In this document: piece by piece, positions 9,547-18,895 of the stretch
Layout of the letters: each line of letters opens with the position of its first letter
Position numbering within the stretch: the first letter of the stretch is position 1
From: Bdellovibrionales bacterium GWA1_52_35
GTDB lineage: Bacteria; Bdellovibrionota; UBA1018
Reading direction: 5' to 3'
Assembly: GCA_001769805.1 (NCBI GenBank)
Contig: MEPO01000003.1
Location: forward strand, 62,001 to 126,000
DNA length: 64,000 bases
Program-made: the position numbers and the translations under genes
The notes under the pieces: generated by a model
Databases searched by the model: none
Told to the model about the DNA's origin: nothing
Seen by the model: the letters and a program-made list of their open reading frames with translations, nothing else

Positions 9547-10325
9547 TTGGGCGCCCGCAGATGTTTCTGAACGAAGAAGACAGCCACCGGCACGAGCAAA
9601 AGTGAGACCCCCTGGCTCGGTGAGAGGCCAAGGAGCGATTCACCTCTGGGGTCCAGTCGAATCCATTCCAAAAAAAATCTTCCGAGCGCATATCCGCCCA
9701 GCAGAGACCAGCCAAGCAGACCGGGAGTCCAGTGATGTCTGTGCTGGACGCGATGTGCGGCAAGGCCCAGAAAAAGCAGCAGGAGAGCCTCATAAAGCGT
9801 TGCGGGATGCAGGGGCACGCCTTGGAGCCCGGAAGGAAACGGCTGGCTCGCAAAATCCCAGTGTTCGTAATTCAAAAGGGTGCCGGGAAAGGCGCCACTC
9901 GGGGTGCCGTAACAGCAGCCGTAAAAGGTGCAGCCCAGTCGTCCGAAGAACAGGGCCCAGATGATTCCAGGTGTCGCAAGGTCCAGAAGTGCACGGATAT
10001 TGAATTTGCGGTTCCAGCCGAAGAGCCACCAAAGGAAGATTCCGACTGGCATAGACACCAGAACGCCGCCGTAAAGCACTAAGCCCCGAAAACTGATGTC
10101 TTCCGTGGCGGCACTGCTTCCTACGGTCACGACTTGCCCGAGATGGGCGCCGAGAAAGAAAGCAACGGTGCAAATCATCACATACAAATTGATCCTGAGG
10201 TCCGGAATGCCATGAGTTCTCAATCCGGCGCGAACGATGAAAAAAAAAGCCCAGATGCCCATCAACGCGAAGAGCGGCCAGGTGGTAAAGGGTTGCCCAA
10301 AGGCAGTGAAAAGAACCGGGTACAT
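9537..10325 (-). CDS. Lgt-like prolipoprotein diacylglyceryl transferase family membrane protein
   Basis: 262 residues, about seven membrane segments. Lgt family features include GLVLYGGVLVS, a GRLG turn and a C-terminal LGRFFLEWIR helix whose Arg and Glu match conserved Lgt residues. The GRxGNF.N signature of housekeeping Lgt is replaced by GRLGCTFYGCCYG, so the catalytically important Asn is Cys. This suggests a paralogue with another diacylglycerol- or lipid-related role rather than the main lipoprotein Lgt. It lies directly upstream of, and overlaps, the phosphopantetheinyl transferase gene, and diverges from the radical SAM gene across 91 bases. Confidence 0.75.
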   Translation of the reverse strand: MYPVLFTAFGQPFTTWPLFALMGIWAFFFIVRAGLRTHGIPDLRINLYVMICTVAFFLGAHLGQVVTVGSSAATEDISFRGLVLYGGVLVSMPVGIFLWWLFGWNRKFNIRALLDLATPGIIWALFFGRLGCTFYGCCYGTPSGAFPGTLLNYEHWDFASQPFPSGLQGVPLHPATLYEALLLLFLGLAAHRVQHRHHWTPGLLGWSLLGGYALGRFFLEWIRLDPRGESLLGLSPSQGVSLLLVPVAVFFVQKHLRAPKCR

Positions 10326-10416
10326 TTCGGCATTTTAACAACCTTCGATTCGCTTTACCACGTGATTTCCGCATGCTAGCTTACTTCAACGAAAGTAATC
10401 CTCATGGTACTTCCTC

Positions 10417-11589
10417 ATGGCTGATAGAAACCTCAAACGCGAAATCTTCCGTAAATTTCTGAGAAACTCGCGCGAAACGTATGTTCTGGATTCCAAACCC
10501 TTCGTTGAGCTGCCTGATGGCCGGCGGGTTTTCTCGCTCGTCACGCCTCCGCCCAAATCCGCACCGGCCCGCCGCAGAGTGCGTCAGATCATCCGGGATC
10601 AGATGGTCCTTTACCAAAAAAAAGTTTTTTCCAACGTCATCCCGGGCGTCGCGCGGACACCTCATGCCGCAACTTTGGCGATCTGCTACGAGTGTCAATG
10701 TGTTTGCGAGCATTGCTCGGCCGCTCTTATTCAGGAGGAGGTCAGGCAAAAAAAATCAGCACTGACCCTGGCGGAGCTTCTTTCTGCAATTGATGAGGTT
10801 CTGGGACTGGGTACGACCTGTGTGATTTTCACAGGAGGTGAGCCCCTTCTGCATCCGGATCTTCCGGAATTAATCCGGGCCGTGAACCCGGACAAGGCGA
10901 TCTGCACCCTGTTCACAAACGGGGAGTTCCTGAATGACAAGCGTGTTGGGGAACTCAAGGCAGCCGGGATTTTCGGCGTCTACGTCAGCTTCGACTCACC
11001 TGATTCGGGAGAGCACGATCGCAACCGAGGGAGAGCCGGCCTTTTCCTGAAAGCGGCCGAAGGTCTGAAGCGCTGCCAGGAAGCGGGTATTCCGACCGGC
11101 TTGTCGACTTTTGTGGATCGCTCCAGACTTCAGGATGGATCTCTTCATCGAATGATGGAACTTGCGCGGAATCTCGGGGTGCTGGAGGTTTTTCTTTTTG
11201 ATGCGATTCCTGCCGGACGGCTGGCCGAGCACGCCTCTTGCGTGCTTACCGATGAAGAAGCCCGGGCCGTGCAGAGCTTCCGGGAAGATTACAACAAAAA
11301 ACCGGAATTTCCCCGGGTGATCCATCAGTCCATTTTTTCAAATATCAGTTATGGCTGTGTGGCCGAAGGTTGCCCGGCGGCAATGGTGCAGTTTCATCTG
11401 CGGGCCAACGGTGACATGACTCCTTGTGATTTTACCGCCAGGTCCTTTGGCAATATCCGCGAGAAGTCCTTGAAGCAGATCTGGAAGGAAATGACCGAGC
11501 ATCCGCTCTACGCGAACGCCTCCGCGCGTTGCCGTCTGAGCGATGCGAAATTCAGGGAATCACTGTATGGCTCCGATCCCGGAAAATGA
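10417..11589 (+). CDS. Radical SAM enzyme with SPASM-like C-terminal region
   Basis: 390 residues. The CX3CX2C cluster is C93-x3-C97-x2-C100, within the unusually Cys-rich string CYECQCVCEHC. The GGEPLLHPDL motif of the SAM-binding site follows at about residue 145. Near the C-terminus GCPAAMVQFHLRANGDMTPC and further cysteines suggest a SPASM or twitch region holding an extra cluster. Radical SAM enzymes of this type modify peptides or small molecules. The stop overlaps the start of the reductase by 23 bases, so they are co-translated. Substrate unknown. No good ribosome site is visible before the ATG. Confidence 0.85.
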   Translation: MADRNLKREIFRKFLRNSRETYVLDSKPFVELPDGRRVFSLVTPPPKSAPARRRVRQIIRDQMVLYQKKVFSNVIPGVARTPHAATLAICYECQCVCEHCSAALIQEEVRQKKSALTLAELLSAIDEVLGLGTTCVIFTGGEPLLHPDLPELIRAVNPDKAICTLFTNGEFLNDKRVGELKAAGIFGVYVSFDSPDSGEHDRNRGRAGLFLKAAEGLKRCQEAGIPTGLSTFVDRSRLQDGSLHRMMELARNLGVLEVFLFDAIPAGRLAEHASCVLTDEEARAVQSFREDYNKKPEFPRVIHQSIFSNISYGCVAEGCPAAMVQFHLRANGDMTPCDFTARSFGNIREKSLKQIWKEMTEHPLYANASARCRLSDAKFRESLYGSDPGK

Positions 11590-12658
11590 AAATGAAACCG
11601 TTTTCCTGACGGGCGCGACGGGACTGGTGGGCTCCCGGGTCCTCGAAGCTGTTCTTGGTACTCCGGACACCTCGGTCATTTTGCTGATCCGGAGTAAAGG
11701 AACGCGGTACGCTCGCGACCGGCTGCCGCAGAAATACAGAGCCGACCCGCGCGTGAAAATTTGCGAGGGGGATCTAGCCGATTTTTCAGCGGGTCAGTGG
11801 AGAGCTCTTGGAAGAGTGACTCGCATCATTCACCTCGGAGCGGAGCTGAATTTTGACGCGGAGTTCGAGCAGAGCTTCAGAATCAATGTGGAAGGAACCC
11901 GAAGAATTCTTGATTTTGCGCAGGAATGTCAGCGCAAGGGCACACTCAAGAGCATGGTTTACGTGAGCACCGCGTTTGTCTGCGGCCGACGTGGCGGACC
12001 GATACGAGAAGAGGAACTCGACTGTGGGCAGGACTTTCGCAATTCTTATGAGGAAACGAAATACCTTGCGGAGCTCGAAGTTCAGAAGCATCAGAAGGAA
12101 CTTCCGATCGCGATCCTTCGTCCGAGCATCATTACCGGGGATTCGGTAACGGGAAGGACTTCCGCTTTCAAAGCGGTTTATTGGCTCTTACGAATTTACG
12201 CCAAGGGGTACTGGAAATGGGCTCCCGGAAGCGCCAGCACAGTTGTGGACATCGTACCCGTTGATTTTGTGGCGCGAGCTACGGTGTTTTGTCTCTTCAC
12301 TTCCGCGGCGCTCCGGCGCACGTTGCATTTATGCGGCGGCGCCCAAGGGCAACTCACGGCAGGTGAAATCGGGCAGGAGGCAGCCAGAATTTTCAAGATT
12401 GCGTCTCCCGTTTATATTCCGGCTCGCCTCTTTCGCCCGCTCTGGCTGGTTCTTCGGCTTCTGGTCAACGCAAGAACCCGGCGGATTCTGGCCGAGGCGC
12501 GGGTGTATCGCGATTATTTTGAAATGAACCAGACGTTTGAGACCACGCTTGCCGATCAAATTCTGGCACCCGCCGGAATCAGTGCACCCCCGATGCGGGA
12601 ATACCTGGCGCGAGTGCTTACGTATTGCCGGGACTCGGACTGGGGACGAAAAGTCTGA
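11567..12658 (+). CDS. NAD(P)-dependent SDR, thioester-reductase / NAD_binding_4 type
   Basis: 363 residues from ATG 11567, chosen because the Rossmann motif TGATGLVG then begins at residue 15, as usual. YEETK supplies the Tyr and Lys of the extended-SDR active site. The sequence resembles the reductase domains that release carrier-bound acyl chains as aldehydes or reduce fatty acyl thioesters, consistent with a phosphopantetheinyl transferase nearby, but an epimerase/dehydratase role cannot be excluded. It overlaps the radical SAM gene upstream and runs 41 bases into the convergent PAP2 gene. Confidence 0.75.
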   Translation: MAPIPENENETVFLTGATGLVGSRVLEAVLGTPDTSVILLIRSKGTRYARDRLPQKYRADPRVKICEGDLADFSAGQWRALGRVTRIIHLGAELNFDAEFEQSFRINVEGTRRILDFAQECQRKGTLKSMVYVSTAFVCGRRGGPIREEELDCGQDFRNSYEETKYLAELEVQKHQKELPIAILRPSIITGDSVTGRTSAFKAVYWLLRIYAKGYWKWAPGSASTVVDIVPVDFVARATVFCLFTSAALRRTLHLCGGAQGQLTAGEIGQEAARIFKIASPVYIPARLFRPLWLVLRLLVNARTRRILAEARVYRDYFEMNQTFETTLADQILAPAGISAPPMREYLARVLTYCRDSDWGRKV

Positions 12659-13250
12659 AGAAGCCGTAGCCGAGCAGTGCTCCGGCAAGGATATCGAAAA
12701 CATAATGTTGTTTGGTCGTTAAAGTGGAAAGCAGGATCAAGGCAGTCCAGAGACCGTAACCTGAGATTTTCAGAAAAGAGAACTCAATCCTTTTTTGAGA
12801 ATGCACATAGTTGAAAAAAACGTACGCGATCACACTGGCATGGAGGCTCGGCATGCAGTTAACTGGGGCATCGACCCCCCGAAGCCAGCTGAAAACCGAA
12901 TGCGTGAAGGAAGGAACTCCTTCCAGTGGATAAAGCTCTCTTGGAAAGCGGACGGGATAAATCAAAAAAATTGCCGCGCTGAAGGCAACCAGGCCCATGA
13001 AGCCAAGAAGGTTGCGCCGGTATTCTGTGAGAGTCCGGTGATACATCCAGGGTAGAAAAAGAAAAGCGCTCATGTAAATCCAGATGGAGGAGGGGAGGAA
13101 CGGGATTGTGTGATCGATGAAGGTCAATTGAAGCAGGCGTGGCTCGTGCCAGAGGAAACGGTTGGTCAGAGCGTAAAGTCCCGCGGCCGCGCCAAAGGCC
13201 AGCAGTCCGGAAGCCCACTTCTGCTGCAGCCCGGTCAGATGTAGCGCCAT
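12618..13250 (-). CDS. PAP2-superfamily membrane phosphatase (Aur1/Ipt1-like)
   Basis: 210 residues with about six membrane segments. The PAP2 motifs are CMPSLHAS (counterpart of PSGH) and STLTTKQHYVFDILAG (the SRxxxxxHxxxD motif, with Thr-Lys in the first position). The family removes phosphate from lipid phosphates such as phosphatidate or undecaprenyl diphosphate, or exchanges head groups as in Aur1. It lies beside an Lgt-like protein and an acyl reductase, which supports a lipid role. The 3' end overlaps the convergent reductase gene by 41 bases. Confidence 0.75.
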   Translation of the reverse strand: MALHLTGLQQKWASGLLAFGAAAGLYALTNRFLWHEPRLLQLTFIDHTIPFLPSSIWIYMSAFLFLPWMYHRTLTEYRRNLLGFMGLVAFSAAIFLIYPVRFPRELYPLEGVPSFTHSVFSWLRGVDAPVNCMPSLHASVIAYVFFNYVHSQKRIEFSFLKISGYGLWTALILLSTLTTKQHYVFDILAGALLGYGFFRLFVPSPSPGNT

Positions 13251-13342
13251 CCTGGAATTCTACGTAAGCGTCGGGACTTTCTCCATTCAAAACGTCGGAT
13301 TTCGTTGCCGAGCCGAACACCTTCGCGCTAAAGAGACCGGAT

Positions 13343-13903
13343 ATGGCACTTACTTATTCAGAAGCCGGGATGGTCGGAACAAAGGCCCAGATATTCGAAT
13401 TAAGAGCGACGGACGGCCGAAACCATGCGCTTGCGGATTTTGCCTCATCTAAAGCAGTCGTGGTGATCTTCATGTGCAATCACTGTCCCTACGTGATTGC
13501 CGTCCAGGAGCGCATCAACGCTCTGGCCCGGGAATATCAGGGTAAAGGCGTTCCGGTGCTGGCGATCAATTCGAACGATTCTGTTCGCTACCCCGACGAC
13601 AGCTTTGAAGCCATGGGCAAGCGGGCTCGGGAGCAGGGCTTTGTTTTTCCCTATCTTCATGATGAAGATCAAGCCGTTGCCCGCGCCTACGGCGCCGTTT
13701 GCACCCCCGAGTTCTATTTGCTCCAACCCGGTGCAGGCGCGGAATTCACCATTCGTTATCACGGGCGGATGGACGACAACTGGAAAGAACCTGAAAAAGT
13801 GAGAACCCGGGATTTAGCGCAGGCGATTGATGCGGTTTTGGCCGGCAAACCAGTTGTGCAGGAACAGTTGCCGTCGATGGGTTGCAGCATCAAGTGGAAG
13901 TAG
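13343..13903 (+). CDS. Thioredoxin-fold protein, AhpC/peroxiredoxin-like
   Basis: 186 residues. The thioredoxin fold is clear, with CNHCPYV at the active site (CxxC near residue 49) and the family-specific end SMGCSIKWK. The family is annotated as a peroxiredoxin-like or thioredoxin family protein; the exact substrate is not known. No signal peptide, so it is cytoplasmic. The 3' end overlaps the convergent HD hydrolase gene by 14 bases. Confidence 0.85.
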   Translation: MALTYSEAGMVGTKAQIFELRATDGRNHALADFASSKAVVVIFMCNHCPYVIAVQERINALAREYQGKGVPVLAINSNDSVRYPDDSFEAMGKRAREQGFVFPYLHDEDQAVARAYGAVCTPEFYLLQPGAGAEFTIRYHGRMDDNWKEPEKVRTRDLAQAIDAVLAGKPVVQEQLPSMGCSIKWK

Positions 13904-15287
13904 TCGGCAGAAATTCTTCTTCATACCGCAGCGGCGTCTGCCGGCCGGCATCTCGGCAAAGCGGATAATCTTCGGGTGAAACATAGAGGCGGGTGATTGA
14001 GCGTTTTTCGCTGTAACGCTGGAAGAGATCCGTGCACTGCTCGAGGGGGATGAAGCTCGGCGCGCTGTAATGGTTGTCGTAAAGCACGTAAATGGGATCG
14101 CCGGGTTTCCGGAAATATTTGGAAATTTCGCTCGTGGAGGTCGACGAGATGAAATCGATTTTGCGCTCATCCAAGCTGCCGCGGATTTGCTCAAGAAGCC
14201 GCTGTTGTTCCTGGAACGCGGTTTTGCCGGTGGGAATCCCGCTGTGCAGTTCAACCAGCATTCGGTAGTATCGTTTCTCCGTGATTCTTCTGGCCCAGGG
14301 GTTGGAACTTTTCGCAAGATGCGCGAAAAGCCGCGTATCTGTGTGTTCGCAATACTGCTCGATATCTGCCGGCAGCGTGTAATCGCAGTCGGGGCTTTCG
14401 AGGTATTTGCCGAGCATCGAATCAAAAACAATGCTCTTGTAATGAAAGTACACCATCAGAAACATGTGAAAACGCGAAATCAGGAAATCCTCAAAAGCAT
14501 AGATTGCCCGGTGATTCAGGCCGAGAAAACACCTGCCTTCGTTGACGTGATGACTCAGGTTTCCTACCAACCAGTCGAAATCAAACTGGCCGTAGCTGAC
14601 CCCTGAGTGCAGGCTATCGCGCCGGAGGTAGTCCATGCGATCGGCATCGATTTCACTCGAAATCAGCTGGTTCAGCAGTGGGCGAAAATCAACAGTTTCG
14701 CCCTGCAACTGATCTTTGAAAAAATGATCGTCTTTCGGAAGTTCAATGCTGGCTTCAATCAGTGCTGCGATGTGGAGGGGACGGAATCCGAAAGAGCTCC
14801 CGGCTTTTTCGAGGATACCGGTGAGTGCCGAGTCCAGAATCATCTTCAGGGTGTAGTCTTCGTGGGTGGCTTTGCGGGGTTTGTTTCTGGGTTTGACGAA
14901 CGGCACCGCCAGGGTTTTGACGTCCGGCATCGCCACTTCGCTCGTGTGCGAAAGCGGGCCATGCCCAATATCGTGCAGAAGAGCTGCGAGTCGGAGTACG
15001 GCACGAAAGCGGGCGTACGTCGCGGGTTGATTGTTGTGAAGCGTGTCGGTGGATAAATGCGCGACACGGGCACTGGGTCCGCCAAAGATTGTATCGAAAG
15101 CGCGCGTGGCGGTCTCCATCGCGCCCAAGCTGTGAACGTAACGATTATGGGTTGCGCTCGGGAAAGAAAATTCCGCAAAACCGAGCTGCTTGATTTCCCG
15201 CAAGCGTTGAAAATGGCGGGAGTCGATGACCGGAAGCTCGTAAGGCTCTATGAGAATCGCCCCGTGAATAATGTCGCGGATTTCCAT
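13890..15287 (-). CDS. HD-domain nucleotide phosphohydrolase (SAMHD1/YdhJ-like)
   Basis: 465 residues from the ATG at 15287, where MEIRDIIHG matches the usual N-terminus of the family; a GTG at 15314 would add nine residues. The HD metal site is seen in order: HSLGAM, LLHDIGHGPLSH and DADRMDYLRRDSL. Family members include dNTP triphosphohydrolases, so a role in nucleotide pool control is plausible. The fold of the C-terminal ~150 residues is not recognised. It stands alone on this strand with the Lys-rich protein downstream. Confidence 0.85.
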   Translation of the reverse strand: MEIRDIIHGAILIEPYELPVIDSRHFQRLREIKQLGFAEFSFPSATHNRYVHSLGAMETATRAFDTIFGGPSARVAHLSTDTLHNNQPATYARFRAVLRLAALLHDIGHGPLSHTSEVAMPDVKTLAVPFVKPRNKPRKATHEDYTLKMILDSALTGILEKAGSSFGFRPLHIAALIEASIELPKDDHFFKDQLQGETVDFRPLLNQLISSEIDADRMDYLRRDSLHSGVSYGQFDFDWLVGNLSHHVNEGRCFLGLNHRAIYAFEDFLISRFHMFLMVYFHYKSIVFDSMLGKYLESPDCDYTLPADIEQYCEHTDTRLFAHLAKSSNPWARRITEKRYYRMLVELHSGIPTGKTAFQEQQRLLEQIRGSLDERKIDFISSTSTSEISKYFRKPGDPIYVLYDNHYSAPSFIPLEQCTDLFQRYSEKRSITRLYVSPEDYPLCRDAGRQTPLRYEEEFLPTTST

Positions 15288-15369
15288 AATTTTGAAAGCA
15301 AAGAGGCGAAACACGGGGCTGCGGATGCGGCCGGCGCGAGCTTCGCCTCTGAAATTCAGATGCTATAAA

Positions 15370-15906
15370 CTATTCTTCTGATTCGTCGTCGAAGCCGAGG
15401 TCATCTTCGTCTTCGTCATCATCTTTTTTTTTCTTGCCGGCTTCTTCGGACTCGTCTTCATCGTCGAGCAGAAAGTCATCTTCGTCTTTATCTTCATCTT
15501 TTTCCTGGAATTCTTCCTGGTCGTTGATGAAAACCTCGTTTTCGGGACGGACATCATCGTGGCCATGTTCGCCATTGAACAGAGAAGCGCCCAGTGCGCC
15601 CACGCCTGCACCGAGACCGGCGGAGGCCGCATGGGTCATCATTTCAGGAGCTTTCTTCTGAGGAGCGGTTTTTTTTGGGGCGGCGTTTTTTGAAGATTTC
15701 TGGGAAGCCTTTTTTACCGCAGTTTTCTTGGGTGCGGTTTTTTTTGATTTTTTTGCCGGGACTTTCTTTAAAACTTTTTTTGTAGCGGCCCTTTTAGCGG
15801 GCGCTTTCTTTATAGCGGGTTTCTTCGATGCGGCTTTCTTGGGCGCGGGCTTCTTCTTTTTCGGAGCCGGTTTTTTAGCTTTTGCTTTTGATTTTTTCGA
15901 GGCCAT
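15370..15906 (-). CDS. Histone-H1-like Lys/Ala/Pro-rich protein with acidic tail
   Basis: 178 residues from ATG 15906, preceded by GGAGAAGAAA. The first ~90 residues are irregular tandem repeats of the AAKK / APKK / KKPA type, like histone H1 tails and bacterial Hc1 or AlgP proteins, suggesting DNA or RNA binding. A short neutral segment with AGLGAGVGALG follows. The last ~55 residues are almost all Asp and Glu with a Lys patch. The halves thus have opposite charge and could self-neutralise or exchange with nucleic acid. It resembles no catalytic protein. T- and C-rich homopurine/pyrimidine tracts in the DNA come from the codons used. Confidence 0.75.
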   Translation of the reverse strand: MASKKSKAKAKKPAPKKKKPAPKKAASKKPAIKKAPAKRAATKKVLKKVPAKKSKKTAPKKTAVKKASQKSSKNAAPKKTAPQKKAPEMMTHAASAGLGAGVGALGASLFNGEHGHDDVRPENEVFINDQEEFQEKDEDKDEDDFLLDDEDESEEAGKKKKDDDEDEDDLGFDDESEE

Positions 15907-16005
15907 TTTCTTCTCCGTTTTGTGACTGACTAGTAAGTTGAGCTTCTGAAAATAAGCCATAGGAGCAGGGTCATTGCAACAAGTATTCGGCCGCGCACCC
16001 GGTGC

Positions 16006-18033
16006 TCAATGCTTGAGGTAAATGAAATCCTCATCCCCATCTGCTCCACCGTCTGGCCGGTTATTGGGGTTCCCGCTTTTGCCATCTGCGGGTCGGGAGG
16101 CATTCAGGAGTGAATGAAAGGAAACGAATTTAACGCTGTAACCAATTCTCCCCATGGCCTGGGCATCATGGTTTGGAACGGCGCTCCATGACGTCCGGTA
16201 CTGAGAGGGGTCCGTCATCAGCATACCTCCAAGACTCCCGAGGGGCGCGGCAATGCCGGCATTTGCGGGGTCATTGGGCCGACTTGTGAAAGGATCGGTG
16301 ATTTTGACCACCTTCAATCCTTCTCCTTCTTCGCCTCTCCCCTGATTGAGCTGATCAATGTAGTTGCTCAGACCCGCCGAAAGAGATGCTTCCAGATCCG
16401 CCAGCCCCGCTGAAGCCGCCATTCCTGAGCCGCTGGGAGGAGCGAAGAATTCATGAATGGCGCCTTTGATCGCTGAGGAGAGTCCCGCCATTTCGTCTGG
16501 CGGGAAGATCGGGGCCCAAAGCGCGGCGTTTTTTTGGGTGTCAAAGTTGACCATGAACGGATCTGGAACGGTGTCGTTCAGAATATTGTAACGGGTCCCC
16601 TCCCAGGGATTTGGACCCATTGCCGCATGGTAACCGCGTTCGAAGTTCTCCCTTTGAATCGGGGTGAGCAGGTCGGTTTGCATCGATTTGTAGAGCTGGG
16701 ACATGATTTCCTGGTTATCCCAGCCTTTGCCGGCGCCGGCGGCCGAATCACTCTCTTGCACCGGAAGATTTGGAATCTGTCTGCGGATAGTCACATCAGC
16801 GCCAAACTTGCCCTTGGCAATCGCTTTTCGGACGAGCAGTGAGTCATCCGGTAGCGGCGGGCCAATACGGCTTCCAAACGGCTGAGCTGCGGCATAGGCT
16901 TTGAGCTCCATATCTCCGAAAGGCGAGAACATGACCTTGGCTTTGGCTTTCAATCTCACTGCATAATAGGTGAGGATTTGGGGGTCCTTGTAGAACCCCA
17001 GAGTCAATCCTGATTCGGGGGTGGAAATCGCCTGAAGAGTGGTGGTGCAATCCTTGGGGTTGTTGCTGTTTCCAGAGCCGGCCTCGAAGTCCACTGCGTA
17101 AACATCAAAGGCGGCTTTGATCTCATTGAGCTTGATGAGACTGGCTCCCTTGTTCCCGGTCGGAATGAGTTCATCCATGAAGATGGAGTCACTCGCAAAC
17201 GAGTTTTCTCCGAGCGTATTGTAGGCGGAAAGGAAGGCGTTCACGGTCCGTTCCTGGGCGATTGGATCGGGAGCGCTTCTGAGAAGTCTGACTTTACCGA
17301 TATCGACGCCGACCTGTGGAGCAGCATTGAGGTATTTTTCGAGAGTCTTGATCCGGAAACTCAAAAGCAGTTCACGGGGAATCAGGCCAAGATCTCCGGC
17401 GAGGTTTTTGAGCAGGTTCACCAAGGTCGTGAATTTTGGGTCAACGGACGCGAACGAAGGATCAGTATTGTACATCCAAAGCATCAGCAAAAAAGTATTG
17501 GCTTTGGCGATAGAGGCACAGTTTTGTTCCCTGAGTTTTTCAAGATTCAACAATTGCGCACGAAGCACGGTGGTGATCGCGTCCAAGGGGTTGGCCGGAG
17601 GGGCGTTGATCTTTTGAAGCGCAGCAATCTGGCAGTAATTATCTTTGCCGTTGAAGATCATGCAGACGGCGGGCACCTGGTAATCGGTGCTGCCATCTGG
17701 ACTCCAGAGCATGGGGCCGGAGCCGCCCGAGCGGGGGAAGCTCTTTTGGGCCATATTGCCCAGCACGTAATAACGGAAGAGGAACTTCTTGTACGCCCGG
17801 CGCATTTCATAGTTCAGGAACGAAATCTGATTCAGCGTTCGCGCCTGTTGGGCGGCGCCTGAGTACGCGGCCAGGTCGGCGGCATTCTGAAGATTGATCT
17901 TGGCATTGACCAGCATGCCGGTATTCACCACGAAGGCGAAAAACAGCAGAAACGTCATCAGCATAAGTCCAATGAAGATCGAGGCTTGGCCGCGCTCTCC
18001 GCGCCGGGCTTTTTTCAGTTTCTTCAAAATCAT
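16006..18033 (-). CDS. TadG-like pilus assembly / von Willebrand-type membrane-anchored protein
   Basis: 675 residues from ATG 18033. The N-terminus is the TadE/TadG signature: basic residues, RGERGQASIF, one membrane helix (IGLMLMTFLLFFAFVVNTGMLV), then KINLQNAADLAAYSGA, which is the conserved LQNAADAAALAGA-type motif of putative Flp pilus-assembly TadG proteins. The large remainder is periplasmic and not recognised. No other tad or cpa gene is in the window, so it stands apart from a Flp pilus locus, at least locally. It diverges from the exported protein at 18275 across 241 bases with no other gene. Confidence 0.75.
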   Translation of the reverse strand: MILKKLKKARRGERGQASIFIGLMLMTFLLFFAFVVNTGMLVNAKINLQNAADLAAYSGAAQQARTLNQISFLNYEMRRAYKKFLFRYYVLGNMAQKSFPRSGGSGPMLWSPDGSTDYQVPAVCMIFNGKDNYCQIAALQKINAPPANPLDAITTVLRAQLLNLEKLREQNCASIAKANTFLLMLWMYNTDPSFASVDPKFTTLVNLLKNLAGDLGLIPRELLLSFRIKTLEKYLNAAPQVGVDIGKVRLLRSAPDPIAQERTVNAFLSAYNTLGENSFASDSIFMDELIPTGNKGASLIKLNEIKAAFDVYAVDFEAGSGNSNNPKDCTTTLQAISTPESGLTLGFYKDPQILTYYAVRLKAKAKVMFSPFGDMELKAYAAAQPFGSRIGPPLPDDSLLVRKAIAKGKFGADVTIRRQIPNLPVQESDSAAGAGKGWDNQEIMSQLYKSMQTDLLTPIQRENFERGYHAAMGPNPWEGTRYNILNDTVPDPFMVNFDTQKNAALWAPIFPPDEMAGLSSAIKGAIHEFFAPPSGSGMAASAGLADLEASLSAGLSNYIDQLNQGRGEEGEGLKVVKITDPFTSRPNDPANAGIAAPLGSLGGMLMTDPSQYRTSWSAVPNHDAQAMGRIGYSVKFVSFHSLLNASRPADGKSGNPNNRPDGGADGDEDFIYLKH

Positions 18034-18274
18034 GTGTTTTCCATTGTGACAAAGCCCTTCAGGTCTGTCCACCTGTCCAAAGTTTGGACACCTCATCTGG
18101 CCTGTTTATCGGGGTATTACCCCCGGAAATCTCCTGGATCGATTGAGAGTTATTGCTGCGACGCGGCATGGTGATTGCTTAGTCTTGCGCGGCTGTTGCT
18201 AAAAGGCACTAGCGACAAAAGCCGCTTCAGAAGAATGTGGGTGCCTCCGTAGTTGTGGATCAGAGGAGTTGAAG

Positions 18275-18817
18275 ATGAAAACGAGATTCGGTTGGCGCAC
18301 CCCTATGCGCTCTGTACTGAAAATAGGCAGCCTGGTGGCCCTGAGTTTTGTCACCCTGCTGGTCACAGACGTTGAAGCGCGCTCTTCCTCCTGCCCGACC
18401 TGCAACCTGGGCACACCCAAGCTGACATTTCAAAATATCGTCACCCCCCAATTCAACCAGAATATTTCCGGCATTCTCAACGCAAGCCGCATGCAATTCG
18501 CGCCGAGGCCGGCAAGTTCCGGTTTCCACGTGAACTGGGACGGGACAGCGCAGCTCCCAAATACTTTTCAGCCCATCGAAGTTCCTGATTTCGTCCTGCC
18601 GGATTGGGTCAAGCAGTTGACCCCGGGCTGGGATAACGCTGCCCCCGGCTGGGCCGAGGCACTTCAGGCTGCGCAAGCGTACCGGTTTGAGGCGCAAAAT
18701 TTGTCGACTACAGCGAGTCCGCGTGTTTCGGCTCCCTTTGGTCCTGACTACCGCTCAATCGCGGCAGTCCCGACAGTGACTGGCCCGATCGTGACTGCAA
18801 CGATCCAAAGAAATTGA
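18275..18817 (+). CDS. Exported protein of unknown function
   Basis: 180 residues. ATG 18275 is chosen because AGAGGAG at 18262-18268 lies six bases upstream. A signal peptide of about 32 residues ends near DVEARS. The mature protein starts with a CPTC pair and is rich in Pro, Asn and aromatic residues (for example DFVLPDWVKQLTPGWDN). No family recognised. It is followed by a strong intrinsic terminator at 18896, so it is probably a single-gene transcript. Confidence 0.6.
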   Translation: MKTRFGWRTPMRSVLKIGSLVALSFVTLLVTDVEARSSSCPTCNLGTPKLTFQNIVTPQFNQNISGILNASRMQFAPRPASSGFHVNWDGTAQLPNTFQPIEVPDFVLPDWVKQLTPGWDNAAPGWAEALQAAQAYRFEAQNLSTTASPRVSAPFGPDYRSIAAVPTVTGPIVTATIQRN

Positions 18818-18895
18818 AAGTTTCGGAGCAACCGCTCCGACCTCAAGCGATGCTTTCGAAAGCGTCGCCGTGTCTCTCCTCTCTCCTCTCATGGT

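Noticed and set aside
15370-15906. DNA repeat array (possible CRISPR or satellite) in the Lys-rich gene
   Set aside because: Repeats are short, irregular and explained by Lys/Ala codons; no spacer-like units.
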